From a virus: DNA of 21,612 bases. Each line of letters opens with the position of its first letter. The stretch's first letter is position 1. A model generated the notes under the pieces. It worked only from the letters and a program-made list of their open reading frames with translations, did no database searches and had not been told where the DNA came from. Positions 13,701-20,803 of the stretch are shown here, piece by piece. The position numbers were made by a program, and so were the translations under genes. The DNA lies in the IMG/VR virus record IMGVR_UViG_3300028840_000849, positions 1 through 21,612 of that record; one strand, written 5' to 3'.

Positions 13701-14575
13701 GAGATAATCTCCTTAAGCTGTTGATCTGTAAAGTGTTTAGGATCTTTGCCTTGTGCTACTATAGCACATTTTCCTAGTTTGTCAAGTCCTCTCTTAAGAG
13801 CAAGTTGCTGCTGCTTAACGATCAGGTTGTCATCATCAAGGAACACGATGAAGTCATGAACACCACTTGACAAAATGGTAGTTTTATGCTTATCACTCAA
13901 CTGCGTGCTGTTCAGTGGCATAGCTAGCCATTGTCTGCCAACTTTGATAGCTGATATAACGTCCTCAGTGATGACAAGCCTCTCCATGTTTGCACCGGGA
14001 GCCGCGTATAGCATGCTTGTCGGCCTCCAGTAGTAGGTGAGATACTTGGCATCCTTGTCGTCGGGTCGTACAGCTCTAGCTTGATAGCCAGCCACACCCT
14101 CAGAATCAAAGATGGGAATGAGAATCTTGTCCCACTCTTCATCGTAACAGATCCCATAGGTCTTTACCTCATCATCAGTTATGCCGTACCGCTTGATCCA
14201 GAGCCTTCCGTGGATTCCGAAGTCGTCGATGTCTTCAACGATTCTTGCTCCTTCACGTACTGAACCAAGCCGTTGTTTGAGGCGATCAACCGCCCAATCA
14301 AATCCAGACACATTTCCATGTGCAGCTCCAGATGGAACACCTGTTGCTGCATCGATTTTTCTCTTAAGAGCAGCAGCACCATGACTACCGTGGTAGCCAC
14401 GGCTACCGCAGCGATAACACCTAGCAATGATTGATCCATCTTTTGTAACCTCTATACGTAGTGATTTAGAATTTCCAGAGCAGTCAGCACTCTCATGACT
14501 TACTCGCTTTACCTCACCTTCAACCATGCCCTCACTAAGCGGAAGGTATTCGTCCTTCGATAAGTAGTTGCTCAC
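13691..14575 (-). CDS. DnaG-like DNA primase with zinc-binding and TOPRIM domains
   Basis: 294 residues from GTG 14575, chosen because GGAGG lies 9 nt upstream; ATGs further upstream lack ribosome sites and overlap the previous gene more. The N-terminal zinc site is seen as SHESADC (H27, C32) and ARCYRCG (C53, C56), with SLRIEVTKDG between. A TOPRIM catalytic domain follows: MERLVITEDVISAIKVG (E204) and DFIVFLDDDN (about 245-255) hold the metal-binding acids. It makes RNA primers for the lagging strand and has no helicase domain, so it works with the separate helicase gene. Palindromes lie at 14361-14370 and 13791-13800, both in an ALKR frame. Confidence 0.88.
   Translation of the reverse strand: MSNYLSKDEYLPLSEGMVEGEVKRVSHESADCSGNSKSLRIEVTKDGSIIARCYRCGSRGYHGSHGAAALKRKIDAATGVPSGAAHGNVSGFDWAVDRLKQRLGSVREGARIVEDIDDFGIHGRLWIKRYGITDDEVKTYGICYDEEWDKILIPIFDSEGVAGYQARAVRPDDKDAKYLTYYWRPTSMLYAAPGANMERLVITEDVISAIKVGRQWLAMPLNSTQLSDKHKTTILSSGVHDFIVFLDDDNLIVKQQQLALKRGLDKLGKCAIVAQGKDPKHFTDQQLKEIISCA
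13758..13785 (-). promoter_or_regulatory. Sigma70 promoter inside the primase 3' end
   Basis: Leftward TTGACA (plus-strand TGTCAA 13780-13785), 16-bp spacer, TATAGT (ACTATA 13758-13763). Palindrome CTCTTAAGAG (13791-13800) begins 5 bp upstream of the -35, centred about 44-45 bp from the expected start near 13751. The promoter would drive the 168-residue unknown gene and the small gene after it. Confidence 0.8.
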
Positions 14576-14942
14576 CTGATAATCCCTCCAGTTTGCTGTC
14601 ATCCAGATGTCCAAGCTTATATCTAGCAGCAAGCTTAGCCAAGAAGCTTGCGTTAAGTAGGATAAAACATGAAGGCTCGTTTAATATTGCCTTGTATCTA
14701 ACCCTATGGATGCGATTATTCGCTAACTTCCTCAATGACCATCCACTATAATCAAAGGCACTCGCATTTTCCTGCTGGTCGGCTGCCCTGCCAAGGAAGA
14801 TGAGAGTCACCATTTGTTCCATGTCCTTAACAGGCTCAGGTTGCCCTTTCGTATTCTCATCAGTGGTGTGAAGTACGAACAGCTTCCCCCCTATGTAAAG
14901 CACATCATTGTGTATCGGATTCCTCTCGGTATCATCCTTCAT
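14535..14942 (-). CDS. Unknown protein, 135 residues
   Basis: MKDDTERNPIHNDVLYIGGK, with a beta-strand N half (KLFVLHTTDENTKG, MVTLIFLGRAAD) and a C half with RVRYKAILNEPSCFILLNAS and a final helical LGHLDDSKLEGLSG. GAGGAG lies 7 nt before the ATG, one base after the upstream stop. It overlaps the primase by 41 nt, so co-translation is likely. No known domain. Confidence 0.72.
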   Translation of the reverse strand: MKDDTERNPIHNDVLYIGGKLFVLHTTDENTKGQPEPVKDMEQMVTLIFLGRAADQQENASAFDYSGWSLRKLANNRIHRVRYKAILNEPSCFILLNASFLAKLAARYKLGHLDDSKLEGLSGEQLLIEGRIPSA

Positions 14943-14943
14943 G

Positions 14944-15165
14944 TCACTTCTCCTCTATGCCGCTTGCCTTAAGGAACCGCGCCTCATCAAACCTTGGATT
15001 ACTCTTCTTAAGAGCAATAACTAACTGCTTGATAGCAGCACCATACCCGTCTGCGAAGTGATACGCAACTGTTGGGCACGCAATAAACCCCGGATTATCA
15101 GCAAACCTATCCAGCCCGTCCTTAAAACACTTAGCCATTAATTCAAAGTCCATCCTAGTCATCAT
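14944..15165 (-). CDS. Unknown protein, 73 residues
   Basis: ATG 15165 has GGGAG 6 nt upstream; longer readings overlap the preceding gene fully and lack a site. The product is MMTRMDFELMAKCFKDGLDR, then a helix-turn pattern (TVAYHFADGYGAAIKQ) and ALKKSNPRFDEARFLKASGI. That resembles phage proteins of the 'FxxiA..l........R..F' type often seen as small conserved hypotheticals. An imperfect palindrome copy (TTCTTAAGAG, 15005-15014) lies in the ALKK codons. Confidence 0.72.
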   Translation of the reverse strand: MMTRMDFELMAKCFKDGLDRFADNPGFIACPTVAYHFADGYGAAIKQLVIALKKSNPRFDEARFLKASGIEEK

Positions 15166-15349
15166 GCTGTTCTCCCGTGCTGTATACTTTGTACCAGCCC
15201 TCTCCATCCATGCCCTGTGACTTGGTGCTACCAAATGGGGGCTGGCGTATGACATACTTCTTCTCTTGATCGTTTGCATACACCTCCCACTCACCACCAA
15301 ACATGCTCTTAAGAGAGGAAGATCTGTCGATTGCTTCGTCTTTAGTCAT
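15155..15349 (-). CDS. Small protein of 64 residues, unknown
   Basis: MTKDEAIDRSSSLKSMFGG, then WEVYANDQEKKYVIRQPP and a Gly/Trp-rich end (GMDGEGWYKVYSTGEQHDD). It looks like a small beta-sheet domain. The ATG overlaps the upstream stop by 4 nt and has only a weak ribosome site, so coupling is likely. The palindrome at 15306-15315 encodes part of SSLKSM. Confidence 0.68.
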   Translation of the reverse strand: MTKDEAIDRSSSLKSMFGGEWEVYANDQEKKYVIRQPPFGSTKSQGMDGEGWYKVYSTGEQHDD

Positions 15350-15633
15350 GACTTGCCCGCCTGATTAAGCTCGAATAGCCTACGTTTCCAAGTCTCCTCA
15401 ACATCCTCAAATATCTCGTGCATGTTGAACATGAAAACATCGTCCTCGGTAAACTTAACATCGTCAGCCTTATGCCATAGAGTACCATCGAACTGGCAAC
15501 ACTGCGACCAGTTAAGATACTTAGCCATATATCCAGTGCTACTAACTCCGTGCTTAACGTAGACTATTAGATACAGATCACCTTGTGGATCTGACCACAC
15601 ATCACCTGCCTTTGCTTTTCTTGGCTCACTCAT
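15346..15633 (-). CDS. Unknown protein, 95 residues
   Basis: ATG 15633 has GAGGA 8 nt upstream. MSEPRKAKAGDVWSDPQGD leads into a beta-rich core (LYLIVYVKHGVSSTGYMAKY, WHKADDVKFTED) and a C-terminal helix (FEDVEETWKRRLFELNQ). The 'AGDVW.DP.GD.YLIV' opening resembles small SH3-like or barrel phage proteins. It overlaps the zinc-ribbon gene by 8 nt. Confidence 0.72.
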   Translation of the reverse strand: MSEPRKAKAGDVWSDPQGDLYLIVYVKHGVSSTGYMAKYLNWSQCCQFDGTLWHKADDVKFTEDDVFMFNMHEIFEDVEETWKRRLFELNQAGKS

Positions 15634-15814
15634 CGTCAAAGTCCTCTATGTCAGCGACGTGCATACCGATGCGCTCCACATCGTAATCAGTCTCTAGTAA
15701 GTCGGAAAATACCTTGCTGCGACACTTCTTGCACATGTCTTCATGCCGGTGTTCAGCAGGATACCAGATAATCTCACTACTCTTAAGAGCAGTATTGCAG
15801 CATGTGCATCTCAT
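15626..15814 (-). CDS. Small zinc-ribbon protein, 62 residues
   Basis: MRCTCCNTALKSSE carries C3-x2-C6, and MCKKC carries C28-x2-C31, a typical zinc ribbon with His residues between (EHRHED). The C-terminal half is acidic (ADIEDFDDE). Such small ribbons often bind nucleic acid or RNA polymerase, so a transcription-modulating role is possible. GGAG lies 8 nt before the ATG; 4-nt overlap with the upstream gene. The palindrome at 15780-15789 encodes ALKSS. Confidence 0.75.
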   Translation of the reverse strand: MRCTCCNTALKSSEIIWYPAEHRHEDMCKKCRSKVFSDLLETDYDVERIGMHVADIEDFDDE

Positions 15815-16143
15815 TTGAATGTCTCCACAAAGTCAAAGCCAATATTAATCCAGTTGCCCTTATACTCATCATCAAACATCCCAAACATGAAGGGTACGTA
15901 GACTGTAGGTGGCAGAGGAAAGTCATTTACAACGGATAGCCCATCAGCGAACCTCTCTAGTGCTACGCACGTACATGCAGGCCCAACGTGTATGGCAATG
16001 TAAGTGAACTTCTCCTCCATCTGACCGTTGTTGTTGGCAAGCCGGAAGAACTGACCTGTGTATAACGAGCCTCTATCCACCTGCTTCCATCCATATGTAC
16101 CGGGTAGCATTGTGTCCACAATGTCGCTCCATTTATCGTGCAT
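15811..16143 (-). CDS. Unknown protein, 110 residues
   Basis: ATG 16143 is preferred because the palindrome CTCTTAGGAG (minus strand of 16151-16160) supplies AGGAG 7 nt upstream; a longer frame to 16191 overlaps the ATPase gene. MHDKWSDIVDTMLPGTYGWK, then YTGQFFRLANNNGQMEE and a beta-rich second half (FTYIAIHVGPACTCVALE, TVYVPFMFGMFDDEYK). Family not recognised. It follows the CobS-like gene and may act with it. Confidence 0.72.
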   Translation of the reverse strand: MHDKWSDIVDTMLPGTYGWKQVDRGSLYTGQFFRLANNNGQMEEKFTYIAIHVGPACTCVALERFADGLSVVNDFPLPPTVYVPFMFGMFDDEYKGNWINIGFDFVETFK

Positions 16144-16171
16144 GATATCTCTCCTAAGAGGAAATCCCCCT

Positions 16172-17314
16172 TCAAATGAGGGGGGTGCCATAGACAGTCG
16201 TCCAGAAGTTAATCACCGTGTCCCGCTCGTTCTCATCGGCGAAGCGGTTGAGCATGGTGTACACGAAGCCATTCTCATAGCTGCGTGTAGCAATAGCCAG
16301 CTCCATCCAAGCCATGAGATTACGTGGTGACATGGTAACACCGAGCTGCCCATCACGGCAACCCTGACGGATCATGTTAGCCATCTGCACAGCGCGGCCA
16401 GCCTGCTTAACTGGCACAGCCGGGAACCGTCCACGGAGCATCCCAATCTCCTCATCCTGCGGGAGATAGTCAAGATGAACCACGATGTCCACACGATTCA
16501 AGGTAGAGCTATCCTGAATCATGGTAGCAGCGAACCGCCCATCGTCATCACCCGTGCCGACCACGTTGTCAGCCAGCATCAGGATGGTGCGCTCATGGGG
16601 AGCGAACTGCTTGGACTTCAGGTCGCCCTTCATGTCGTCAATCTGAAGGATGCCATCACGCTCCAACGGACGCTGAAGAGCCATGCTGATGCTAGCCGGG
16701 AGCTTCCACGGCTCATCCAGCAGCATGTAGTAGCCCTTGACAAACCGCTTCGGAAATTCTCCTAAGAGGAAAGTCGTCTCGCCACCCTCCAGATCCACAC
16801 GGCCAAGGATGGTGTCTGACTCCATATCACCGCGCCCATTCAGCCTGTAGAAAGGCTGGTTGTACACAGCAGCCAGATTCTCGTGCAGCTTGGACTTACC
16901 TGTGCCCGTGTCGCCAACAGTGAGAGCCTTCATACCGACGAGCTGTCCCTGTACCAGAGGATACAGAACGTGGTGCTGCCATACATAGTGCGGGTCAAGC
17001 TTGGGAACGAAGCACCTGTCCTCCTCATCCCAATCTGAGTCATCAAAGCACAGCTTGGAGATGTCAAGATCAGGACGATGGTTGTCCTCCAGCCATTTCT
17101 TGCCGCCCTCAAACGTATCGCTGTACATCACCGCGCCTGTACTACTGACCGTAGTTACTCCTTCCCCTCCCTCAGAAGGAAGCTCGAACAGCTCTTCAGG
17201 TTTCTCTTCAACATGTACCTCCTCGCTCTCATCCAGCCCCTTAGCTGCCTTGATGCGATCAAGGATCGTGTTGCGGCACAGATTACGTACACTGTCTTCG
17301 GTTGGTGTCGTCAT
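16172..17314 (-). CDS. MoxR/CobS-like AAA+ ATPase
   Basis: 380 residues. AAA+ core: LTVGDTGTGKSKLHENLA (Walker A, K140, S141), YYMLLDEPWKLP (Walker B, D200, E201), ILMLADNVVGTGDDDG (sensor-1 Asn region) and STLNRVDIVVHLDY (Arg-finger-like region, R near 294). This matches CobS/MoxR ATPases that remodel a VWA partner, here the next gene. In cobalt chelatase the ATPase/VWA pair helps CobN insert cobalt, but no CobN-like subunit is present. Residues 1-110 are an acidic, probably flexible N-terminal region. The ribosome site comes from the palindrome copy at 17322-17331 (AGGAG, 7 nt). An internal palindrome lies at 16759-16768. Confidence 0.85.
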   Translation of the reverse strand: MTTPTEDSVRNLCRNTILDRIKAAKGLDESEEVHVEEKPEELFELPSEGGEGVTTVSSTGAVMYSDTFEGGKKWLEDNHRPDLDISKLCFDDSDWDEEDRCFVPKLDPHYVWQHHVLYPLVQGQLVGMKALTVGDTGTGKSKLHENLAAVYNQPFYRLNGRGDMESDTILGRVDLEGGETTFLLGEFPKRFVKGYYMLLDEPWKLPASISMALQRPLERDGILQIDDMKGDLKSKQFAPHERTILMLADNVVGTGDDDGRFAATMIQDSSTLNRVDIVVHLDYLPQDEEIGMLRGRFPAVPVKQAGRAVQMANMIRQGCRDGQLGVTMSPRNLMAWMELAIATRSYENGFVYTMLNRFADENERDTVINFWTTVYGTPLI

Positions 17315-17324
17315 GTTTTTGCTC

Positions 17325-19115
17325 CTAAGAATAAGAAATGATGTGATCTTTAATTACGCCAAGCACTGCACCTTCAAGCTCATTACTGTGATTGATAACC
17401 CTCCAGTTACTATATATCCTTTCCACAGTGTCGTCAAGTATACCGATACTGCACAGCTCAACTCTGCCCTGCTTCTCGATGTCCTTCACCACCGCTATTG
17501 TATGGCCCATTGAATCACCATAGCCACATGCAGGTTGCCCATCACTCAGGATGAGCAGGATCTTACGCTGCGTATCCTGCCTGAGCAGCCGATCATACGC
17601 AAAGAGCAGGGACTCGCCGTCACTATTGCTATTCATACCACCAGCAGCAAAGGCACTAACATTCAGCATCAACTGCTCCTGTGATACACGTTTGCCGAAC
17701 GACTTGAAGATGCCATGCTTTGGTGCACTGCCTCTAGTAGTAAAGCCAAGCATCTCCAGTGGTAGCCCTAATGGTGCGATGGCATCGTTGAGTAGTATCA
17801 GCGACTGACCAGCATGCGTGAACTTGTGATTGCCCATACTACCAGAGCAATCCATCAGCACAGTTACTGCTGTGTCCAGCATGTTGTTGACCTGCTTCTT
17901 CTTGAACACCTTGCGTGCCGCCTCGCCTCCCTGAGCCGTGCGATAAAGGCTCTTAGGAGAGATTTTGCCACGCTTTTGTGCATGCTCATACCGTGACTGC
18001 CCCTTAATCATGAGCAGTCGCTTGACCTTCTTGCTCAAGCCCTTGCTATCAGGCATCAATGAGGCATGGTATCGGCCCGGCGATGTAGCAGGTTCCTTTG
18101 AGTAGTCAATGAGAACGAAGTCCTCAAGCGCAGCATCCGGCCAGCGCGTCGGCGTGTAGTTGTCGTAGTTGATCGTCAGGTTCGCGAACGATTCACCGCT
18201 ATCCGTACCGGCATCATGCTTACCGTCATGGTTGTGGGCGAGTAGGTCGGAATAGTCAACAGTTCCATCGGTAGTTCGCCGACCGACAGCCCCGGATTCA
18301 GAGCCTTCGCCGTCATCACCACTAGATACTCCCTGCCGTCCTGACTTCCCATCGCCCTTCTCACCTGAGCTGGACTCATTCCCAGAGTCTCCGCTATCAG
18401 GAGATCCTCCTGTAGCTCTGTTGTATTCATCTGCACTCTCCTTCTCTTCCTTCTCAGGATCAAGCTCGAACACTTCCTTCAAGATCTTGAGCACCAGTTC
18501 ATACTCTTCCCGTTCATCGATTCCGCTCTTAAGAACAGTTCCGTAGCCGCCAGCATTCAGCCGGTCTACCCACTCACGTTGCTGCGGGTTCATGTGCTTG
18601 TCATATATCTGCTCACCAAGCCCAGCAAGCCGTGGCATCCACTCAGTGCGCTGCATAGCATCCCAGCAGAACAGAGCCTCAGCCGCCTGCCGCTTCATGG
18701 GAGCCGTGCCCTGACCGTAGCTATCCCACTTTGCCTCCGTGGTCATGAATGTGTAGTAGCCATCCTGTATACGCCTGTCCCTGCCCTTGTAGTGCCCTCG
18801 ATCATACATCTCCTGCCTATGATCCTCCAGCACATTGAACACGAAGCCAAGGAAGCTCTGTGTTGATATCTTCTTCTCCTTCATCAGATCCCAAACAACC
18901 ATAAGATCAGGATGGTTATGCCCAAGCTCATGCTCGAACATATACCACCACACGATCTTCTTGTTGTCGTTCATGTCAGGCGTGGGCCGCTCAAGGTAGA
19001 TGTACCTGCCATCGGTACGTGGTGCGCACTTATCCTCGAACACCACACTCAAGCCCATGTTGCCAGCCCTGACCTTGACCTCACGCTGTAGTGCGTAGTA
19101 GTTAAGGACACTCAT
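17325..19115 (-). CDS. CobT-like VWA-domain protein with N-terminal HExxH motif
   Basis: About 596 residues from ATG 19115 (AGGAG 9 nt upstream, in palindrome 19125-19134; an ATG two codons earlier is only 3 nt from it). The N-terminal domain has FEHELGH (H62, E63, H66), a zincin-type metal motif, followed by FNVLEDHRQE (93-102), as in CobT-family proteins. A Ser/Gly/acidic linker spans about 222-310. The C-terminal VWA domain has the MIDAS LMDCSGSM (D422, S424, S426) and ILSDGQPACGYGD further on. It is the partner of the AAA+ ATPase downstream. A chaperone or metal-insertion machine is the family expectation; the phage substrate is unknown. Internal palindromes lie at 17950 and 18526. Confidence 0.83.
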   Translation of the reverse strand: MSVLNYYALQREVKVRAGNMGLSVVFEDKCAPRTDGRYIYLERPTPDMNDNKKIVWWYMFEHELGHNHPDLMVVWDLMKEKKISTQSFLGFVFNVLEDHRQEMYDRGHYKGRDRRIQDGYYTFMTTEAKWDSYGQGTAPMKRQAAEALFCWDAMQRTEWMPRLAGLGEQIYDKHMNPQQREWVDRLNAGGYGTVLKSGIDEREEYELVLKILKEVFELDPEKEEKESADEYNRATGGSPDSGDSGNESSSGEKGDGKSGRQGVSSGDDGEGSESGAVGRRTTDGTVDYSDLLAHNHDGKHDAGTDSGESFANLTINYDNYTPTRWPDAALEDFVLIDYSKEPATSPGRYHASLMPDSKGLSKKVKRLLMIKGQSRYEHAQKRGKISPKSLYRTAQGGEAARKVFKKKQVNNMLDTAVTVLMDCSGSMGNHKFTHAGQSLILLNDAIAPLGLPLEMLGFTTRGSAPKHGIFKSFGKRVSQEQLMLNVSAFAAGGMNSNSDGESLLFAYDRLLRQDTQRKILLILSDGQPACGYGDSMGHTIAVVKDIEKQGRVELCSIGILDDTVERIYSNWRVINHSNELEGAVLGVIKDHIISYS

Positions 19116-19254
19116 AATCATCTGCTCCTAAGAGTGATTCCAGCTCAGCACGAAGGTACATCTCATGCTGATATATCAGGTAATCGTAGTCTACCACACC
19201 CTGATACGGGTCGTCAAAGTCCTCGAACGTGCGGGTATCTTCTGCGATATTCAT
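19102..19254 (-). CDS. Small acidic protein, 50 residues
   Basis: Translated by hand: MNIAEDTRTFEDFDDPYQGV, then DYDYLIYQHEMYLRAELESL and ADDYECP. The AGGAG of palindrome 19263-19272 lies 8 nt before the ATG. The gene end overlaps the VWA gene start by 14 nt and encodes the palindrome 19125-19134 as SLLGA. Strongly acidic with many Tyr; it could mimic DNA or act as an adaptor, but no proof. Confidence 0.68.
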   Translation of the reverse strand: MNIAEDTRTFEDFDDPYQGVVDYDYLIYQHEMYLRAELESLLGADDYECP

Positions 19255-19265
19255 GGTATTTGCTC

Positions 19266-19541
19266 CTAAGAGTAGTTATTGATGAGGTGCCAGAATGACA
19301 GTGGGTCGTCGAAGTACGCACGCGCCATGATATACTCATCATCGCTCGAACAGTCGCAATCGAGAATCATGGCCCTTAGCGCGGGCACTGCCTCCTCGTA
19401 GGTCTTGTAATAGCCAGTGTACCTGTCATACGGCAGGAAGTACATCCCATCAGTCCATTTAGCCTCACGATAGCCCTGCCCTATGTAGTAGCCAGCCGCT
19501 GACTTGATAATGCGATACTCACTGATAATGTCATTACTCAT
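19266..19541 (-). CDS. Unknown protein, 91 residues
   Basis: MSNDIISEYRIIKSAAGYY, followed by GYREAKWTDGMYFLPYDRY and KTYEEAVPALRAMILD. The GYYIG..YREA....G.....Y.TYEEA..AL pattern looks like a short beta-sheet plus helix domain of the kind found in small phage proteins that handle data from tandem strands. The C terminus has CDCSSDDEYIMARAYFDD. GGAG lies 6-7 nt before the ATG; 8-nt overlap with the upstream gene. Unknown function. Confidence 0.72.
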   Translation of the reverse strand: MSNDIISEYRIIKSAAGYYIGQGYREAKWTDGMYFLPYDRYTGYYKTYEEAVPALRAMILDCDCSSDDEYIMARAYFDDPLSFWHLINNYS

Positions 19542-19722
19542 AAGATTCTCCGAATATGTTCATCATGAACTGCTCAGTGTCATAGTGTGGATACTTGCGC
19601 TCGATGGAATGCTTCATGGCTATGCAGGCCAGCTCGAAGCCCTCGACCTCACTGCCTACATCATGGTTAATGTTGTGCTGCCACGTGTACTGCAATGCTG
19701 ACTCAATCATTAAAATGTCCAT
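19534..19722 (-). CDS. Small protein of 62 residues, unknown
   Basis: ATG 19722 follows AGGATTAGG and is preferred over an in-frame ATG at 19794 that would add a basic stretch and lacks a site. MDILMIESALQYTWQHNINH, then GFELACIAMKHSIERKYPHY and TEQFMMNIFGESYE. Mostly helical, His- and Met-rich. Two copies of the word ACGGTCAG lie 12 bp apart just upstream (19739-19760). Confidence 0.65.
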   Translation of the reverse strand: MDILMIESALQYTWQHNINHDVGSEVEGFELACIAMKHSIERKYPHYDTEQFMMNIFGESYE

Positions 19723-19815
19723 ACCTAATCCTCGCCGCCTGACCGTACTTCTGACCGTAGTTATAGGGTGGCAGTGGTGCAGCCTCTCAGCCATCGGGAT
19801 GCCAGCCCGTTTTTG

Positions 19816-19825
19816 CTCTTGGGAG
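19816..19825. repeat. Variant palindrome CTCTTGGGAG just after the first gene
   Basis: Extended form GCTCTTGGGAGC, 3 nt beyond the stop of the first operon gene. A run of five T precedes it on the plus strand only, so it is not a leftward intrinsic terminator. Confidence 0.6.
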
Positions 19826-19828
19826 CAA

Positions 19829-20407
19829 TTATGCAGCAGCGTCCTGATTCAGCACGCCCTCGGCCAGCTCTTTGAGCAGGCTAGCATACTCGCGCTGCGT
19901 GTTCTCAGTGCACTTGCCATAGATGTTGATGAAGGTGGCGTATGCAGTAGCCAGCTTTTCATCAGCCGACTTCTCAGGCTTAGCCTCTTTGGTTTCCTTC
20001 TCAAGCTGCGACTTGCCCTTGATGCTACCATCAGCGTCCACCAGATCCACGCCAGCCTCAAGTGCACCGCCAACTACAGCCTTGGTGCTGGAATATGTGC
20101 TGTTGCTGCACACCTTGGACATTTTCCACTTGCCTGATTTAGTCTGGACGTTCTCACCCTGTGCCTTGCGGTATTCCAGTATCTCCAGCTCACCGGGAAG
20201 CAGTGCATTGAAGTAACTAGCCTTGTCATATGCACCAGTGTCCAGTGCAATGTTGACCATCCGCTTATAGTTATCCTCACCACTGATCTTCTCAGCCTCG
20301 TAGCCGACCACGATATCAGCCACTACGTTGGTGAATGTCTCAGTCAGGATAGATGCAGCATGCCCGACGGTGTGTCCATGAATTGTCGAGGTTACGATTG
20401 GATTCAT
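19829..20407 (-). CDS. First gene of the leftward operon, 192 residues, unknown
   Basis: ATG 20407 has GGGAG 8 nt upstream, supplied by the variant palindrome at 20416-20425. MNPIVTSTIHGHTVGHAASI opens a mixed domain to about residue 130 (NYKRMVNIALDTGAYDKASY, KWKMSKVCSNSTYSS). A Lys/Glu-rich hinge follows (KGKSQLEKETKEAKPEKSAD), then a helical end (NTQREYASLLKELAEGVLNQ). As the first gene behind four tandem promoters and a dyad operator it should be highly expressed early. Abundant early proteins in this position are often regulators or DNA-binding proteins, so it is a candidate for binding the repeats seen across the window, but no helix-turn-helix is obvious. Confidence 0.78.
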   Translation of the reverse strand: MNPIVTSTIHGHTVGHAASILTETFTNVVADIVVGYEAEKISGEDNYKRMVNIALDTGAYDKASYFNALLPGELEILEYRKAQGENVQTKSGKWKMSKVCSNSTYSSTKAVVGGALEAGVDLVDADGSIKGKSQLEKETKEAKPEKSADEKLATAYATFINIYGKCTENTQREYASLLKELAEGVLNQDAAA

Positions 20408-20430
20408 AATATTTTCTCCCAAGAGTAGAA

Positions 20431-20475
20431 TTAACAGTACATGAGCACTGTACTGTTACAGTGTACTGTTACAGT
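20431..20475. promoter_or_regulatory. Operator-like tandem dyads before the first gene
   Basis: GTACTGTTACAGT occurs twice head to tail (20450-20462, 20463-20475). Each copy contains the odd palindrome ACTGT-T-ACAGT. A partial inverted copy, TTAACAGTAC, lies at 20431-20440. It sits about 25-70 nt before the ATG of the first gene, within the transcribed leader. Likely a repressor operator or iteron pair. Confidence 0.7.
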
Positions 20476-20793
20476 GCCCATGCTGATGTTAACTCACATC
20501 AGTCCCGGTATATTCCCCCGAGCGGGTTACAGGATGTGCTTATGCACCGCTCACCACCAGCCTATGGTGGATCACTTAGCACGCTAGCCGTTTCTATCAT
20601 CAGTCTAGAATGTTAGTCCTTTTCTATCCCGACCGGCCATCATTGTCGCCGGATGCGGTTAGATCTGATCGCTATCGTAGCCTCTGGTCTGATCGTATGT
20701 CCCTTCGTTGGGTACATCTATCAGGCATTATGCAAGACTACGGCTTTCCCATGTCTGTCAATCGACAAGGTAGCGGCCTGTTTTGGCAATCTA

Positions 20794-20803
20794 TTCCTAA
20801 GAG
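20794..20803. repeat. Palindrome variant TTCCTAAGAG in the leader
   Basis: One mismatch from CTCCTAAGAG, in untranslated sequence between the promoters and the first gene. Confidence 0.6.

Larger units (their letters stand above)
9951..19760 (-). repeat. One-way dispersed word CTACGGTCAG, six copies
   Basis: On the plus strand CTGACCGTAG is found at 9951-9960, 13203-13212, 17145-17154, 18711-18720 and 19751-19760, with CTGACCGTAC at 19739-19748; a weaker CTGACCGTTG lies at 16021. None was found in the opposite orientation. Three copies share the 12-mer AACTACGGTCAG (minus strand). Confidence 0.7.

Noticed and set aside
16172-19115. Calling the ATPase/VWA pair a cobalamin biosynthesis operon
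   Set aside because: No CobN-like large subunit or other B12 pathway gene is present, so only the family resemblance is claimed.
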